This document shows positions 10,938-22,556 of a DNA stretch of 64,000 nucleotides, one piece after another; positions within the stretch are counted from its first letter, which is position 1, and each line of letters opens with the position of its first letter. The notes beneath the pieces were generated by a model. That model saw only the letters and a list, made by a program, of their open reading frames with translations, did not search any database and was not told the DNA's origin. Source of the DNA: Cliona cf. orientalis (lineage: Eukaryota > Porifera > Demospongiae > Clionaida > Clionaidae); NCBI GenBank assembly GCA_963930775.1, contig OZ005692.1, positions 7,240,135-7,304,134 on the forward strand, in the 5' to 3' direction. The translations under genes were made by a program, and so were the position numbers.

Positions 10938-11924
10938 GGAGGCTCACAAACAGCTGTAGCGTCGTCAGAATCAGACCATTATGGCAAGAACAGAAGGACT
11001 GGCTTACAAGGCTATTAAACCCTCAAAACAGTACAACTGGAGAGCTAAATTTAGCACTGATTTGTGCCACTTTTGGGGTCAAAGGTGAGTCCAGTAGTCC
11101 AGTCCAGTAGTCCAGTCCAGTGGTCCAGTCCAGTGAATAGATACACCCGTTTCACTTCCAATTATTATCATAAATGCACGCACACACTACAAGGTGAATA
11201 ACCTAGGTCAGAATTGAACGAATTCTAGTTAGTTATCTAAACCTGGTATAATTTTAATGATAATGAGAAAGTGTTGTTTGATGCTGTAAAAATGTAAGCA
11301 TGAGTGCATTTGCTTTCCTCACCACATTTCTATGAAGTAGCTAGTTTGGTGTAGAAGTTCCATGCAAACTAGCTTACCTACACAAGCCGGGATATTGCAC
11401 TTTGAACCCGCGCTTTAATTAGAATACGCAAGTTGCGAGCATGTGCAAAGTGCAATTGTGCAAGAACAACGAGGTCTTTCAGAATGAAAATTTTTATGAG
11501 CGCTTCTTTCAAGTTGCTCTGTGTGGATAATCACTTAAAAGGCCTATTGGCCGAGATCAATTTTTTGATATAGCTAGTGCATGATTTGCGACTTGCAATA
11601 TTCCCTTTTATGTATTGCTGTAAGACTAACTGTATGGCAATTAGCTATTTATACAAGTTTGACACTATGCAATAACATACAAAGATACGATGACACAACT
11701 GTGTGACCCGTGCTTTCCACTGAGGCATACACTATACAGTGACTGATTTGATTAATTACTCTGTGGTAGCAATATTATAACCACTCCTCACTGCATGATC
11801 AGTGTGTGCTTATACATTCAACATTACTCTTGTCTCCATGCAGCTAGCTATAATTATATCTCTTCTGGAAATCCTTACAAATAAATTTCCTTACTGTAGG
11901 TACCAACCAAACAGGCACAGTGCA

Positions 11925-13140
11925 TGCATCATACCTCTCCACGTATCCCCCCTCCCCTGTCTCTTTGGAAAATCCTTACAAATGGAAAATTTCCTTACAC
12001 CATAGTGCATGCACCATACCTCTCCACACATGGGCATAGACACAATTTATAATGTGGGGGGGGGGGGGGGGGGGGGGGGGGGGGGCTTGATGATCATTGC
12101 GCGCGAAGCGTGCAAAAATTTTCTGTCCTGTTATTGAAAATGTCATAAAAATGCACTTTTGAGGAGAAATTCTCATGAATTTGGTAGTATAAAATTACAA
12201 TTTTGGAGGTTTTAGACTGATAAAAGCCAATATTTGATACAAATCAACAATTATTCCCAATAAAATATAATATAAAGCTGAAAATCTAGCTCTGGGGGGG
12301 CTTCAGCCCCCAAAGCCCCCCCCCCCCCGGTGTCTACACCCTTGCCACTTATTCCTCCCCTGTCTTTCTGGAAAATCCTTACAAACGGAAAATTTCCTTA
12401 CACCATAGTGCATGCACCATACCTCTCCATGTATCCATCCCCTATTTCTCTGGAAAATCCTTACAAATGGAAAATTTCCTTACAACATAGTGCATGCAAC
12501 ATACCTCTCCACATATCCCTCCCCTGTCTCTCTGGAAAATCCTTACAAATGGAAAATTTCCTTACACCATAGTGCATGCACCATACCTCTCCACGTATCC
12601 ATCCCCTGTCTCTCTGGAAAATCCTTACAAATGGAAAATTTCCTTACAACCAAACAGTGCATGCAACATATACCTCTCCAAATATTCCTCCCCTGTCTCT
12701 TTGGAAAATCCTTACAAATAGAAAATTTCCTTACAACATAGTGCATGCACCATACCTCTCCATGTATGATCCATCCCCTGTCTCTCTGAAAAATCCTTAC
12801 AAATTGAAATTTCCTTACAACATAGCTAGTGCACGCAACATACCTCTCCATGTACCCATCCCCTGTCTCTCTGGAAAATCCTTACAAATGGAAAATTTCC
12901 TTACAACATAGCTAGTGCACGCAACATACCTCTCCATGTACCCATCCCCTGTCTCTCTGGAAAATCCTTAAATTTCCTTACAACATAGTGCATGCATCAT
13001 ACCTCTCCATGTATCCCTCCCCTGTCTCTCTGGAAAATCCTTATAAATGGAAAATTTTCTTACAACCAAATATCCCTCCCTGTCTCTTTGGAAAATACTT
13101 AGCTACAAATGGAAAATTTCCTTACGACCAAATACTGGAA
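11925..13140. repeat. Satellite-like tandem array, about 80-bp units, split by an insertion
   Basis: About a dozen copies of a unit with CATACCTCTCCACGTATCC, CCCTGTCTCTCTGGAAAATC, CTTACAAATGGAAAATTTCC and TTACAACATAGTGCATGCA. Units at 11925-12030 are separated from 12345-13140 by a 0.3-kb insertion. ORFs across the array (SLENPYKWKISL repeats) result from a unit length close to a multiple of three and are not genes. Confidence 0.9.
12031..12344. mobile_element. Element inserted in the satellite, with a poly-G run
   Basis: Breaks the 80-bp array. Ends GGGCATAGACAC and GTGTCTACACCC are near inverted copies. Contains a 30-G run (12056-12085), GCGCGCGAAGCGTGC and a C14 run near the right end. 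Confidence 0.65.
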
Positions 13141-13489
13141 AATAAATAGCTAGGATGGCATTGGCACATAATTAGAGCATGAAAATTAGGACTCTGACGC
13201 AGGTGGCGTGTTCATTAGAGAAGCGCCTTAATTAGAACACTAAGTTCTGTAATGACACAATTTGAAACTCCAAATACTTGACATGAAAACCTAATCAGGC
13301 AATGAATTATTAAAAGCAGAGTTTACGCCATCATTTACCTTAATCAAGGACAATTTAATTTACAGGTACTAAATTTAGCGAAATTAGCAAATTACAAAAG
13401 GATAGCTATGGCTAAAATTTAATAAGTTCATCCAAGCTGATGCCGGAAGTAGCTAGCACTTAAAAATTTCGAGGAGAAAAAAAAAAGAA

Positions 13490-13700
13490 GTCGCTCCAAG
13501 TGTAAAACAAGATTTGAACCCGTTACATACTGCTCCACACACATACAAGGACTCCAACCACTAGACCACCGCTGTATATTGTTACTGATGCATGGCAATC
13601 GTTATTTTACCCCTTTCATAGACAAACCCTAGAGACCAACCCTACTAACCACAAGGCAGCCCCTCCCATCCATACCGTGCATATATGTAGGGTATGGCTA
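13490..13700 (-). repeat. SINE family 1, tRNA-like copy (inverted)
   Basis: On the minus strand: GCGGTGGTCTAGTGGTTGGA, then ACGGGTTCAAATCTTG. The flanking part with CCCCTTTCATAGACAAACCC and AGAGACCAACCCTACTAACC matches the other copies. Confidence 0.7.
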
Positions 13701-14465
13701 TATAAGAGTCACCCAACCTGATGAAGTGGATAAGTCACACCCACACGGGCTCGGATTCTCACATGAACAGCATCAGCCTGGGTCAGTTGTTATTGAATGA
13801 AAACACCACGCGATTATACTGGAATATTGTGATTTTCAATGTCATGTAGCTATCTCTGAAATCGATCGATGGAAAAACATCATTCCAGTCTCATACTGTA
13901 GAGCAGCACAGGAGCTATTGAATGGTGTTTGAATTAATAATGGGGATCTATCCAAGGGAACTAAATTGTGCCACTTTTTGCACAAGGCACTTTTTGTGAG
14001 TGTTAGCGAGTATATAGCATGCACAAAAGTGCTTACCATGGAGCTCATAAATGTCTCCGAGATATTGGACTTCAACAAGCAGAAAGTAGAAGAGTTACTC
14101 TGTCTTATTTGGAGTCCAAAGAATGACCTGAAAAAACGGCAAAAAATTGGAATGTGGCACCAGATATGCTTCCTGGATCTGCGTGTTTAGAACAACTGGG
14201 GTGAACTTACCCATACACAATTACAAAAAAATCACAAATAATAGTGTTATGTGAAAATTATAGTTGGAGGAATAACTTTTTGCATAGCTAATTAGAAATG
14301 AAAATTTTAACTTTGAGAGCACATGCATACCAGGCTACCTAGTAGCTAAGTCAGTCTAGATTTATAATTAGAAATCATCTGAAATGTCTAATTCTTTATC
14401 ACTGAAAGCTGTCTGATAGCTAGGTGTCAAAACTTGAGACTATAATCCGCTAAAATTATTAAAAG

Positions 14466-14902
14466 TGAAATTCATAGGCTCCAACTTTTCTTGAACAATC
14501 CAGGGACATAGATCACACCCACTAGACCCGCCTAACATTAAATTAAAAATTCCACCCATACCACACCCGAATATCATCAAATTTTGATGAATAGATTATA
14601 TCAATGCCTAAAATAAATTTCTAAAGCATAAATTTGCAAGCGAAGTAGACCTCTTATAGTATTATTAGCTACTGCAAAACCAAAGTTTGTAAACACTACC
14701 ACAAGCTGCTTGTTCATGAATCATTTTACCACCAACTTAAGTAGTTGATTAGTTGTAGTAGCTACTATACCAGTGTTTATGCTAGTGTCTGGACCTCGTC
14801 CGGGACCAACAATACAACTGTAGTATATAGAGCCTTCCGGGAACTAGGACAATTGCTAAATATCCGGGACTGTCCCAAGATCTGTTGGAGCCTATGAAAA
14901 TT
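14466..14902. mobile_element. MITE with TTCATAGGCTCCAAC ends
   Basis: ATTCATAGGCTCCAAC (about 14472-14487) and GTTGGAGCCTATGAA (about 14884-14898) are inverted copies 0.4 kb apart. The interior is AT-rich with TCCGGGAC repeats; nothing coding seen. Confidence 0.6.
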
Positions 14903-14924
14903 CGCTAAAATTAAAGACTTAGTA

Positions 14925-15290
14925 GCATTAAAGTGCGCGAGCATGGGTGTGAGGATTGGATAATTCAATTAGTGAATCGTAAGGGGGTGTGGCGAGGGGG
15001 CCATACGAGTGTTTTTGGTCAAAGGTGGGCGTGTCCAGAAGGAGCCAGGGATAATTATGCACGTGTAATTAGCAGCCGGAAGTGGCCCCTGAAGAAAGGA
15101 ACGGTAATTACACACATCAAAGCAAGATCAAATCATTCTTCCTTAACAATTAACTGCAACGAAAAAACTAATTAGGCCTAATTTAGCGTGCAGGCGCATT
15201 CCAGGCACTGTGTGCAGTGTGTGCGTGCGCGTTTTATTGCTTCCGATTGGGCGTGGCTTAATTGTAGCCCTAATTAACTTAAGGTAGCTA
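14925..15290. mobile_element. TTAA-type element, diverged copy
   Basis: Shares GGATTGGATAATTCAATTAG, GGCCATACGAGTG, GGTGGGCGTGTCCAGAA and GCCGGAAGTGGCCCCTGAA with the copies at 62353 and (inverted) 29155-29404. It continues with AATTAGGCCTAATTTAGCG and GCTTCCGATTGGGCGTGGC, matching the left half of 27985-29404 in inverse. The small ORF across it is a by-product of the repeat. Confidence 0.65.
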
Positions 15291-15479
15291 AGTACTTGAA
15301 CATGCATTTTAAATAGGCCATTGATAGCTAAATTGTTGTTTCAACTTAAATTCTGATGTAATGAAAATCGTCTTACATCTGCACACATGCGCAACTCTAT
15401 TATCGCAAATAGTGCGGCATATGAATTTTTTGGTGTGGAGATCCTATCACAGAGCTTGCCCTCTTTAGCTTTCTCCACG

Positions 15480-16205
15480 TCGAAGTATTCGCTCCCGTGT
15501 CCCTACGTCGTGTGCGCATGCGCGTTAACGGAAGAAATATTGCATATCATTGAAATAGAAGATAGGTATAATTATACAGAATGACAGACGGCAGATATAT
15601 ATTATTGTTATTATTATTTGCAAAAACACACCACAATAGGTGCAGCAGTAGTTATTATAGTTATTAGTAAACTAGAGACGATGTTTTAACATGAGTGGGG
15701 CGAGCCTCCACGAACCCCACACAAGACTAAGCTCAAATTGAAATTTATGATTGACTCGAGGGAGTGGAAACTATGGTTAGATCTGTAGCTACTTGGCTAG
15801 TGGCCTCATAGTTCAGCGTAGCCTCATAGCGATGATCATTAATTTTTGCTAGCAACAGTCACTCGTTTTTAGGGCCTTGAATTTGGAGTCTCACATAGAC
15901 CCTCTGCACTCAAAATGTTTCACTCTGCCTGCCTAGAACGACATAATTTTTCTCTGTAGCCTTGCTTCCTTAGTCTGAGTTTCCTTGTGAAATTTCTGAT
16001 GTCTGTTTCTAGTTCCTAGTTCCTCGATGTCACAGAGCTTGCCCTCTTACACCATGCACGTCAAAGTGTTCGTTCCTGTGTCCCCCTACGTCGTGTGCGC
16101 ATGCGCGTAGCGGAAGAAATATTGCATATCGTTGAAATAGAAGACAGGTATAGCTATACGGAATGATGGATCGCAGATATATATACATAGTTATACTATA
16201 TACAT
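15480..16205 (-). mobile_element. Helitron-like element copy (inverted)
   Basis: ACTAGAGACGATGTTTTAAC then GGGGCGAGCCTCCACGAACC at 15671-15707 is the inverted 3' end. Downstream ATTGCATATCGTTGAAATAG and CGCAGATATATA (16120-16180) match the inverted 5' region of 18563/19322. A partial duplicate of that region is at 15500-15600. Confidence 0.6.
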
Positions 16206-16250
16206 ATACAACGAAAAATATTTTTCAGACCATCAATTTTCTTATAGGCT

Positions 16251-16480
16251 GTGTCTACCGTACCGGCACCGGTACTGAAAATTTAGCGCTTCGAATACCG
16301 GCATAATAGCCCGCCAAAAAACTTAGAAAATTTTCGAAAGTGGAAGAAAAAAAAATCCAAAGATCCATGCGGGATTCGAACCCATGACCACCGCTCCAAC
16401 AGCCCCAGCCCTACCCCACTCTGCCAACCCAGGTTGCTGATGCTGGATGCCATTTTTTGCCACCTTTATACACCTTGTCA
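16251..16480 (-). repeat. SINE family 2, tRNA-like copy in a GTACCGG-ended element
   Basis: On the minus strand: A box-like TTGGCAGAGTGGGGTAGG and B box ATGGGTTCGAATCCCGC. The plus-strand left side (16251-16330) carries TACCGTACCGGCACCGGTAC and CCGCCAAAAAACTTAGAAAA, shared with the 18.24-kb copy. Confidence 0.7.
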
Positions 16481-16494
16481 CTATAATACTAACC

Positions 16495-16940
16495 CTTGGT
16501 CAACAACCATATCCTAAACCCAAAGGTCAAATAGCTAGATGTTTATAAAAAAGTATAGAAATTGCCATGATTATATCTGATGGGAAGATTTTACGTGATT
16601 TGTTCCTTGGGTTAATCATGGGAAGATTTTACGTGACTTGCACCTTGATTTAATCATGGGGACATTTTACGGCACATGTAATGAAAGCCCAGTTGTTAAA
16701 TGAATTGTATACATGGGAAGATTTTACGTAAGGTCAAAGTACTTACGTTCCCATATAATAGGATCCAAGAACACAGTATTCAGGTGAGGATTTATGTGTA
16801 GACTTTGACCTCATGTAAAATCTCCCCAGGTAAAGGATTTATGTGTGAACTTTGCCCTCACGTAAAATCTCCCCAAGTAAATAACCAATTACACTCTGGG
16901 CTGACATTATTGAAATTCTATAGATTCTACCGTACACTGA
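16495..16940. repeat. GGGAAGATTTTACGT repeat block, left member of an inverted pair
   Basis: Several copies of GGGAAGATTTTACGT and, after GGTGAGGATTTATGTG, of its complement ACGTAAAATCTCCCC. The whole block recurs inverted at 23925-24245, including AGGATCCAAGAACACAGTAT and TTAATCATGG. Confidence 0.8.
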
Positions 16941-17367
16941 GAGCTTTGACCCCATGCCTATTATAAAACTACCAAGTATTTTTGAAGGGGGGGGGGGGGT
17001 CAATACAGATAGCTACAACAGTAGTTAGCTACTGTAACAGTACAGATAGTTCATGCGTGATAGCTAACAATATAAGATCACATGAAATTATTATAATAAT
17101 TATAATCATTAACAGTTATGATAGATAATGAATAAGGAGTTAGCTGCTAACAGTTGCATTTGTAGCTACTCAACAAACTCAAGGTCTTCATCATCCAGTC
17201 CTGCATATAATATATACTGTTTCTTTGTCAGTAGGGAAGTATATTCCATATTTTTCTGTTATTCCATTAGCTATAATAATATTATTATTATGATGAAACT
17301 CAACCAGAGGCAGACAAGAACACGCACGGTAAACTTGCAAATGCAATAAGCCATGGCTATGTCACAT

Positions 17368-17602
17368 CAAGGGCTTATAGACCCCAAAGGGGGAGAGGGC
17401 ATGTAACTGGCACCTGGCAAACTTCAAATGCATAGGCTAAAAATAGTAAATCCACATTATCAGTCCATAGCACTAATGCAGTCCAGATAGCAGCTGTTAC
17501 TATAATTAGTTACAAACCACTGTCTGATTTGAACTTTGCTAGGTACACTATCATGTATGGCAGTTACATGCCCTCTCCCCCTTTGGGGTCTATAAGCCCT
17601 TG
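17368..17602. mobile_element. MITE, 235 bp, with about 40-bp perfect inverted ends
   Basis: Left end CAAGGGCTTATAGACCCCAA, right end TTGGGGTCTATAAGCCCTTG; the match continues through GGGGGAGAGGGCATGTAACTG. GTCACAT occurs directly outside both ends (17361-17367, 17603-17609), a 7-bp target duplication. CA...TG termini are hAT/P-like. A young insertion by its near-perfect arms. Confidence 0.9.
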
Positions 17603-18240
17603 GTCACATCTAGATAGCTCAGTGAGGTATATGCAGAATCCCGCGCCGGCTTAAAAGAACAACCAACCAGATTAATTTCAAAGAGTGCATACTGATAGAT
17701 CTGCAGAGTGGTCACACCACTGGTGTCACTGTGCATTGGCATTCTACGCATGCGCATGTGCAAGCAGCTGCCGCTAGCCACGCCCACGCTAATAATACCT
17801 GGCATTATGATTAGCATCTTCGAGTCTCTGGTTAATTTGAACAATTTGTCACAGCACTCAGCCTAGAAACTGGCAAGTACAATGTTTAATTGGGGCGAGC
17901 CTGAGCGAGCCCCACATGAACGGTACAGCTGTGCGTGAATTTTGCATTATCATATTTATACCGTATAGCGGGAAATTTTCGTTGGTGCTTCGTATGATCG
18001 GCCAAAACACCCTTAGAATAAATTTTCGTATTTTTAAATTTCGTATCCTTGCTGCGGGAGATTGCGTGCATGCGCAGCTGGTAGCGCTCTCACTTACTGC
18101 AGTATACGGTAACGCTAGCATCACTGATCGTAATCGATGCTGATAGCGGTCCACTGGAATCAGAAAGGTCACTTCGTTTCAACGCCTTGGCAAAGAATCG
18201 ATAAAGAGACATTCAGTAAGCTAGACTTGCATTTACGCTG

Positions 18241-18480
18241 TGGCTAACGTACCGGTACCGGTACTGGAAATTTTGCGCTTCGAGTACCGGCAATTAGCCC
18301 GCCAAAAAACTTAGAAGATTGCTCAAGTGGGAGGAAAAAAAAAAACTCGAATAATCAAGCGGGATTCGAACCCATGACCATCGCATCACCAGCCCCAGTC
18401 CTAGCCCACTCGTCCACCCAGCTCGCCGCTGCCAGATGCCGTTATTTTGCCACCTTTATATACCATACCACTGTAATACT
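18241..18480 (-). repeat. SINE family 2, tRNA-like copy in a GTACCGG-ended element
   Basis: Same layout as 16251-16480: GCTGTGGCTAACGTACCGGT, CCGCCAAAAAACTTAGAAGA, then B box CATGGGTTCGAATCCCGC and an A box-like TGGGTGGACGAGTGGGCTAG on the minus strand. Confidence 0.7.
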
Positions 18481-18562
18481 AACCCTTGGTCAACAACCAT
18501 AACCTAAACCAACCCCCCCCCCCCCGGCTCCTAGCCTCACTAGCCGTCTAGCGTTCGGTAAT

Positions 18563-19259
18563 TTATTGGGGCGAGCCGAAGCGAGCCCCACACAGGTGAT
18601 ACCAATCGAGATTTTCCGTTTATATGTATGTGTATATATATATATATATATATCTGCCGTACGTCCTTCCGTACCGTATATATATCTCTTCTATTTCAAC
18701 GATATACATTCAATTAATGCGCATGCGTAATGACACAAGTTGCACACAACGTTGACTCAACGTTCATAACTGAATCAATATGGAGTCTTCAGCTGCGAGA
18801 GAAATAAAACTCCAACGTAGAAGAGAAAGGGAGCGAGCTCATCGAGCAACTGAAACTGCAGCCGAAAAAGAAGAAAGATTAAGAAAACGTAGAACTTAAG
18901 AGAGACCAGGAAAGGAGAGCTGCAGAAACACAAGAACAGAGACAGACAAGACTTCAGAGAAAGCGAGGCAGAGCGAAAGTTTTTCATCAAAAACTGAAGA
19001 ACAGCGAGGGGTCAGATTGATTAGATTAAGTAATAACCAAAGGGAGAGATTGGCGAGAGAGTCTCAGGACAAGCATCCACTCACTATAGGAACATATGCA
19101 CAATCATATGAATTCAGCAACTTCGTATAGAACAACAGACAGCCGTGTGAAATATTATCTGAACATATAGCCTATTGAAAATTCCACTTTTATTATACCA
19201 AAACACTTGTGTGGGGTTCGCGGAGGCTCGCCCCATTGATGTTGAAACATCTTCTCTAG
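18563..19259 (+). mobile_element. Helitron-like element, copy 1
   Basis: Starts ATTGGGGCGAGCCGAAGCGA and ends with GTGGGGTTCGCGGAGGCTCG, hairpin GATGTTGAAACATC and CTAGT, a Helitron-like 3' end (hairpin then CTRR). Carries a 5' leader reading frame ([20 protein letters not shown]) broken by a stop after RKRRT. The end sequences are also inverted copies of each other, as in Helentrons. Confidence 0.75.
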
Positions 19260-19321
19260 TTATTATTGGGGCGAGCCTGAGCGAGCCCCACATGAACGGT
19301 ACAGCTATGCGCGAATTTTAT

Positions 19322-20019
19322 ATTATTGGGGCGAGCCGAAGCGAGCCCCACACAGGTGATACCAATCGAGATTTTCCGTTTATATGTATGTGTATATATA
19401 TATATCTGCCGTACGTCCTTCCGTACCGTATATATGTATCTTCTATTTCAACGATGTACATTCAATTTTTTTCAATTAATGCGCATGCGTAATGACACAA
19501 GTTGCACACAACGCGTTCATTAACTGAATCAATATGGAGTCTTCAGCTGCGAGAGAAATAAAACTCCAACGTAGAAGAGAAAGGGAGCGAGCTCATCGAG
19601 CAGCTGAAACTGCAGCCGAAAAAGAAGAAAGGTTAAGAAAACGTAGAAAGAGAGACCAGGAAGGAGAGCTGCAGAAACACAAGAACAGAGACAGACAAGA
19701 CTTCAGAGAAAGCGCTCTAGGCAGAGCGAAAATTTTTTTATCAGAACTGAAGAACAGCGAGGGGTCAGATTGATTAGAAGTAATAACCAAAGGGAGAGAT
19801 TGGCGAGAGAGTCTCAGGACAAGCATCCACTCACTATAGGAACATATTATGCACAATCATATGAATTCGTATAGAACAATAGACAGCTGTGAAATTATCT
19901 GAACATGGTCCATGTCATGGAACTAGCCTATTGAAAATTCCACTTTTATTATAGCTACCATAACACTTGTGTGGGGTTCGCGGAGGCTCGCCCCATTGAT
20001 GTTGAAACATCTTCTCTAG
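19322..20019 (+). mobile_element. Helitron-like element, copy 2
   Basis: Same termini as copy 1 and very similar throughout. Its leader ORF at 19534-19773 is open (79 residues, [20 protein letters not shown]). No Rep HUH or helicase motif remains. A third terminus with little body lies between the two copies at 19265-19320. Confidence 0.75.
19534..19773 (+). pseudogene. Helitron protein N-terminal leader, remnant
   Basis: 79 residues starting [20 protein letters not shown], almost entirely Arg/Glu/Ala-rich. It is like the leader at 20236, which in that copy is linked to a PIF1-type helicase end; I infer it is the N-terminus of the parent Helitron replicase. It ends at an in-frame stop and has no catalytic domain. 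Confidence 0.5.
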
Positions 20020-20034
20020 TATATTATTATTATT

Positions 20035-21235
20035 ATTATTATTATGGTACGTCCGTCACGCGAAATTATATCCCCAGCATGCATTGCTATGAACGTAAAC
20101 GCGAAATATTCTATTCGTGCCTGGGCTATACGGGCCGTATATACGCCGTTCTAATTTAGCCAATTGCAAATTTACACTCGTGTAGAAGCAAAACGAACGG
20201 TCTGTTTTGAGTGTTTTCGTTCTTCTTTAAATCCCATGGCTTCATCACAAAAAGAAAGTCAATTATTCTCTGAATCAGTTGTAGATGAAAGAGAAAGAAA
20301 GCTTCAGAGGAGGCGAGAGCGAGAAAGAGCTCGCCGCGCCTCGGAGTCAGCCGAACAAAGAGAAGAAAGATTGGCAAAGAGGCGAGTCAGAGACAGGGCC
20401 AGACGAGCTGCTCAAACAGTAGAGCAAAGGCAAGCATATCTGCAACCTGGTCTGCATCAGGAGGTTCATGTTCACGTCTACAACTCCCTCTCAAGCTAGC
20501 CTGGGCCGTCACCATCCATAAATCTCAAGGCCTCACTTTGGACAAGGTGGTTGTAGATGTTGGAAAGAAGGAATTCTCAGCTGGATTAACATTTGTTGCC
20601 TGCTCACGTGTTCGTCGACTGAAGGATCTCCTCTTCGATCCTCCATTTCCCTTCCAACGGATAGCAAACCTGGCTAACAGCCAACGCTTGCAGGAGAGGC
20701 TCTTAGAAGATACAAAGCTCCTTCTCCTCGATGCCAACACAGTACCACGTCTTCCTTCACCTTCCAGTTCTCCATTGATGAATTCTGAGTCAACCCCAAG
20801 CCCTCCCACCATTGATTCTACAATCTCCACCTCTGCCGAGATGCAGTCTAATACTCCCAGCCCTCCCACCATTTATTCCACAACCTCAAGCTCTCCCAAG
20901 ATGCAGTCTAATACCCCCAGCCCTCCCCAGATGCAGTCTATTACCCCCAGCCCTCCTAATATTTATTGTATTACCCCAAGCCCTCCCATCATTTATTCAA
21001 ATACACCAACTCCTCCTAATATGCAATCTGTTACCTCCACTCCTAGCCCTCCCAATATTTATTCTGTTACCCCAAGCCCTAATGTCATTCACTCAAATAC
21101 ACCAACCCCTCCCATGGCCAGTATGCATTATATCAACCCCAGCTCTCCCAATATTTATTCCATCCCCCCTGTATAGTTTATAATATTGAATCCCTTCTTC
21201 TCTAAGTATTATTTACTACATCCCCAGCTAATCCT
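20035..21235 (+). mobile_element. Internally deleted Helitron with helicase C-terminus
   Basis: Begins with the block GGTACGTCCGTCACGCGAAA ... GGGCCGTATATACGCCGTTC shared with 21724 and 22562. Contains an Arg-rich leader at 20236-20445 and, in another frame, the end of a PIF1-like helicase (20445-21176). The central Rep and most of the helicase are missing. Confidence 0.7.
20236..21176 (+). pseudogene. Helitron replicase/helicase remnant (leader fused to PIF1-like helicase end)
   Basis: The leader starts [20 protein letters not shown] and is Arg-rich to about 20440. After a deletion junction the other frame reads [20 protein letters not shown], then [17 protein letters not shown], which are PIF1/RecD-type helicase motifs V and VI as found at the C-terminus of Helitron proteins. 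This is followed by [17 protein letters not shown] and, from about residue 75 of that frame (20770 on), about 130 residues of Ser/Pro-rich decapeptide-like repeats (TPSPPNIYS). The frames are offset, so it cannot make a working enzyme. Confidence 0.75.
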
Positions 21236-21251
21236 CCCCAATATTTTGATG

Positions 21252-21385
21252 ATCATGAAGAGAAGAATGAAGTCCTGCAAAGAGAAGATTGAAGTCCTGC
21301 AAAGAGAAGACTGAAGTCCAAAGAGAAGAAAGAAGAGTGAAGTCCTGCCAAGAGAAGATTGAAGTCCAAAGAGAAGACTTAGATA
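21252..21385. repeat. Minisatellite, GAAGTCCTGCAAAGAGAAGA units
   Basis: Five to six imperfect units of 15-22 bp with GAAGTCC and AAAGAGAAGA, directly after the Helitron remnant. Confidence 0.75.
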
Positions 21386-21714
21386 GGCATGCTTTATGTA
21401 CATGTATGTGTATGCATACACACATTAGGTGGTGTGGGTTGGGAACCACCTCCACGTGGTCCACACTGGGATCTGCTGGCTAATTTAACTAAAATCATTA
21501 CTACTTTCATTTCAAAATTAATTATTGTAATATTATTTTTATACTTACGAACACTCCACATATGAAAGTAGCTAGCAGATGCAAAGTGTTCCCAATTTCC
21601 TTTTTTTGTTTCAAATCAAAGCAGTACTATACTAGACAGATATACAAATTCAATGCGCAAAGCTCAGGCTCGCCCCAAATATGCCATAGCTAAACGGTAC
21701 AGCTATGCGCGAAT

Positions 21715-22245
21715 TTTATATTATTATTATTATGGTACGTCGGTCACGCGAAATTATATACCCAGTGATGCTCTATGGACATAAACGCGAAATATTCTAT
21801 TGCGCATTCTCATGCCTGGGACACGGGCCGTATGTACGCCGTTCTAATTTAGCGAATTGCAAATTTACACTCGAGCTTGTATATATTGCATTGATCAAGC
21901 AAGCTACCGTACCGCGCCGTACAGAAGCAAGCAGAAGGCTCCAAAGGAGGAGACTCTGAGCGAGATAGAGCCTGTCATCAGCTCAATAGCGCAAGGACCA
22001 GCTAAGACACGATAAAGGTAGACTAGACGTGCTGCTCACTGATGACTCTGGTAAGACTTTGTAGTAACTGTCGGCACTGGAGGATACACGGCACTATGAG
22101 ACTGTCTGTCATTGTTTGCTTGGATCTGTATCAGTGGTCTTCAAGATCTATCGTGCTATGGCTTTATTAAAGTTTTTGAGTCGCAGCTACTGACAGAGAC
22201 TTTCATAGGCTCAGCTCAGGCTCGCCCCAAACAGGCCCTGCATGT
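21715..22245 (+). mobile_element. Helitron-like non-autonomous copy
   Basis: GGTACGTCGGTCACGCGAAA, CGCGAAATATTCTATTGCGC, GGGCCGTATGTACGCCGTTC, then GCTCAGGCTCGCCCCAAACA at the right. Degenerate AGGAGGAGACTCTGAGCGAG corresponds to the Arg-rich leader of 20236, without an open frame. Confidence 0.65.
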
Positions 22246-22261
22246 CACTAGTACTATATTA

Positions 22262-22380
22262 TATATATAGCTATAGATCCCAGCCCCCGAAGGGGGCTGG
22301 GATCTATAGCTATTATAGCGTTGCCGGTACTCCAAGCACTAAATCTTGGGTACCGGTACCGGTACGTTAGCCACAGCGTT
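22262..22380. repeat. Hairpin (22-bp arms) and GTACCGGTACCGGTAC repeat end
   Basis: ATAGCTATAGATCCCAGCCC and its complement flank a tiny loop (about 22266-22313). It continues into GTACTCCAAGCACTAAATCT, TGGGTACCGGTACCGGTACG and TTAGCCACAGCG, the inverse of the ends at 16251 and 18241. Confidence 0.75.
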
Positions 22381-22556
22381 GCATTTAGAACCTCCAGCTA
22401 GCGACTGCGTGTGGCGCGTATAGGTCAAAGGTCACGCGCGAAAGGAAAAAATTTCGTACGTTCAAATTTTCGCAGTTTTTATTTTCGTACAAGGGATGGA
22501 GCATACGAAATATACGAAAATTAGCACCGTACGAAAATTTCCCGCTATACGGTATT

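Noticed and set aside
10979..11084. Possible plus-strand first exon (MARTEGLAYKAIKPSKQYNW ... then GTGAGT)
   Set aside because: Good donor but no family match, no partner exon seen, and it sits next to MITE ends.
12330..12911. Overlapping ORFs with SLENPYKWKISL repeats
   Set aside because: They exist in several frames because the 80-bp satellite unit is close to a multiple of three; not a protein family.
20525..20872. Minus-strand ORF opposite the Helitron helicase end
   Set aside because: Shadow of the plus-strand helicase frame, which has clear motifs.
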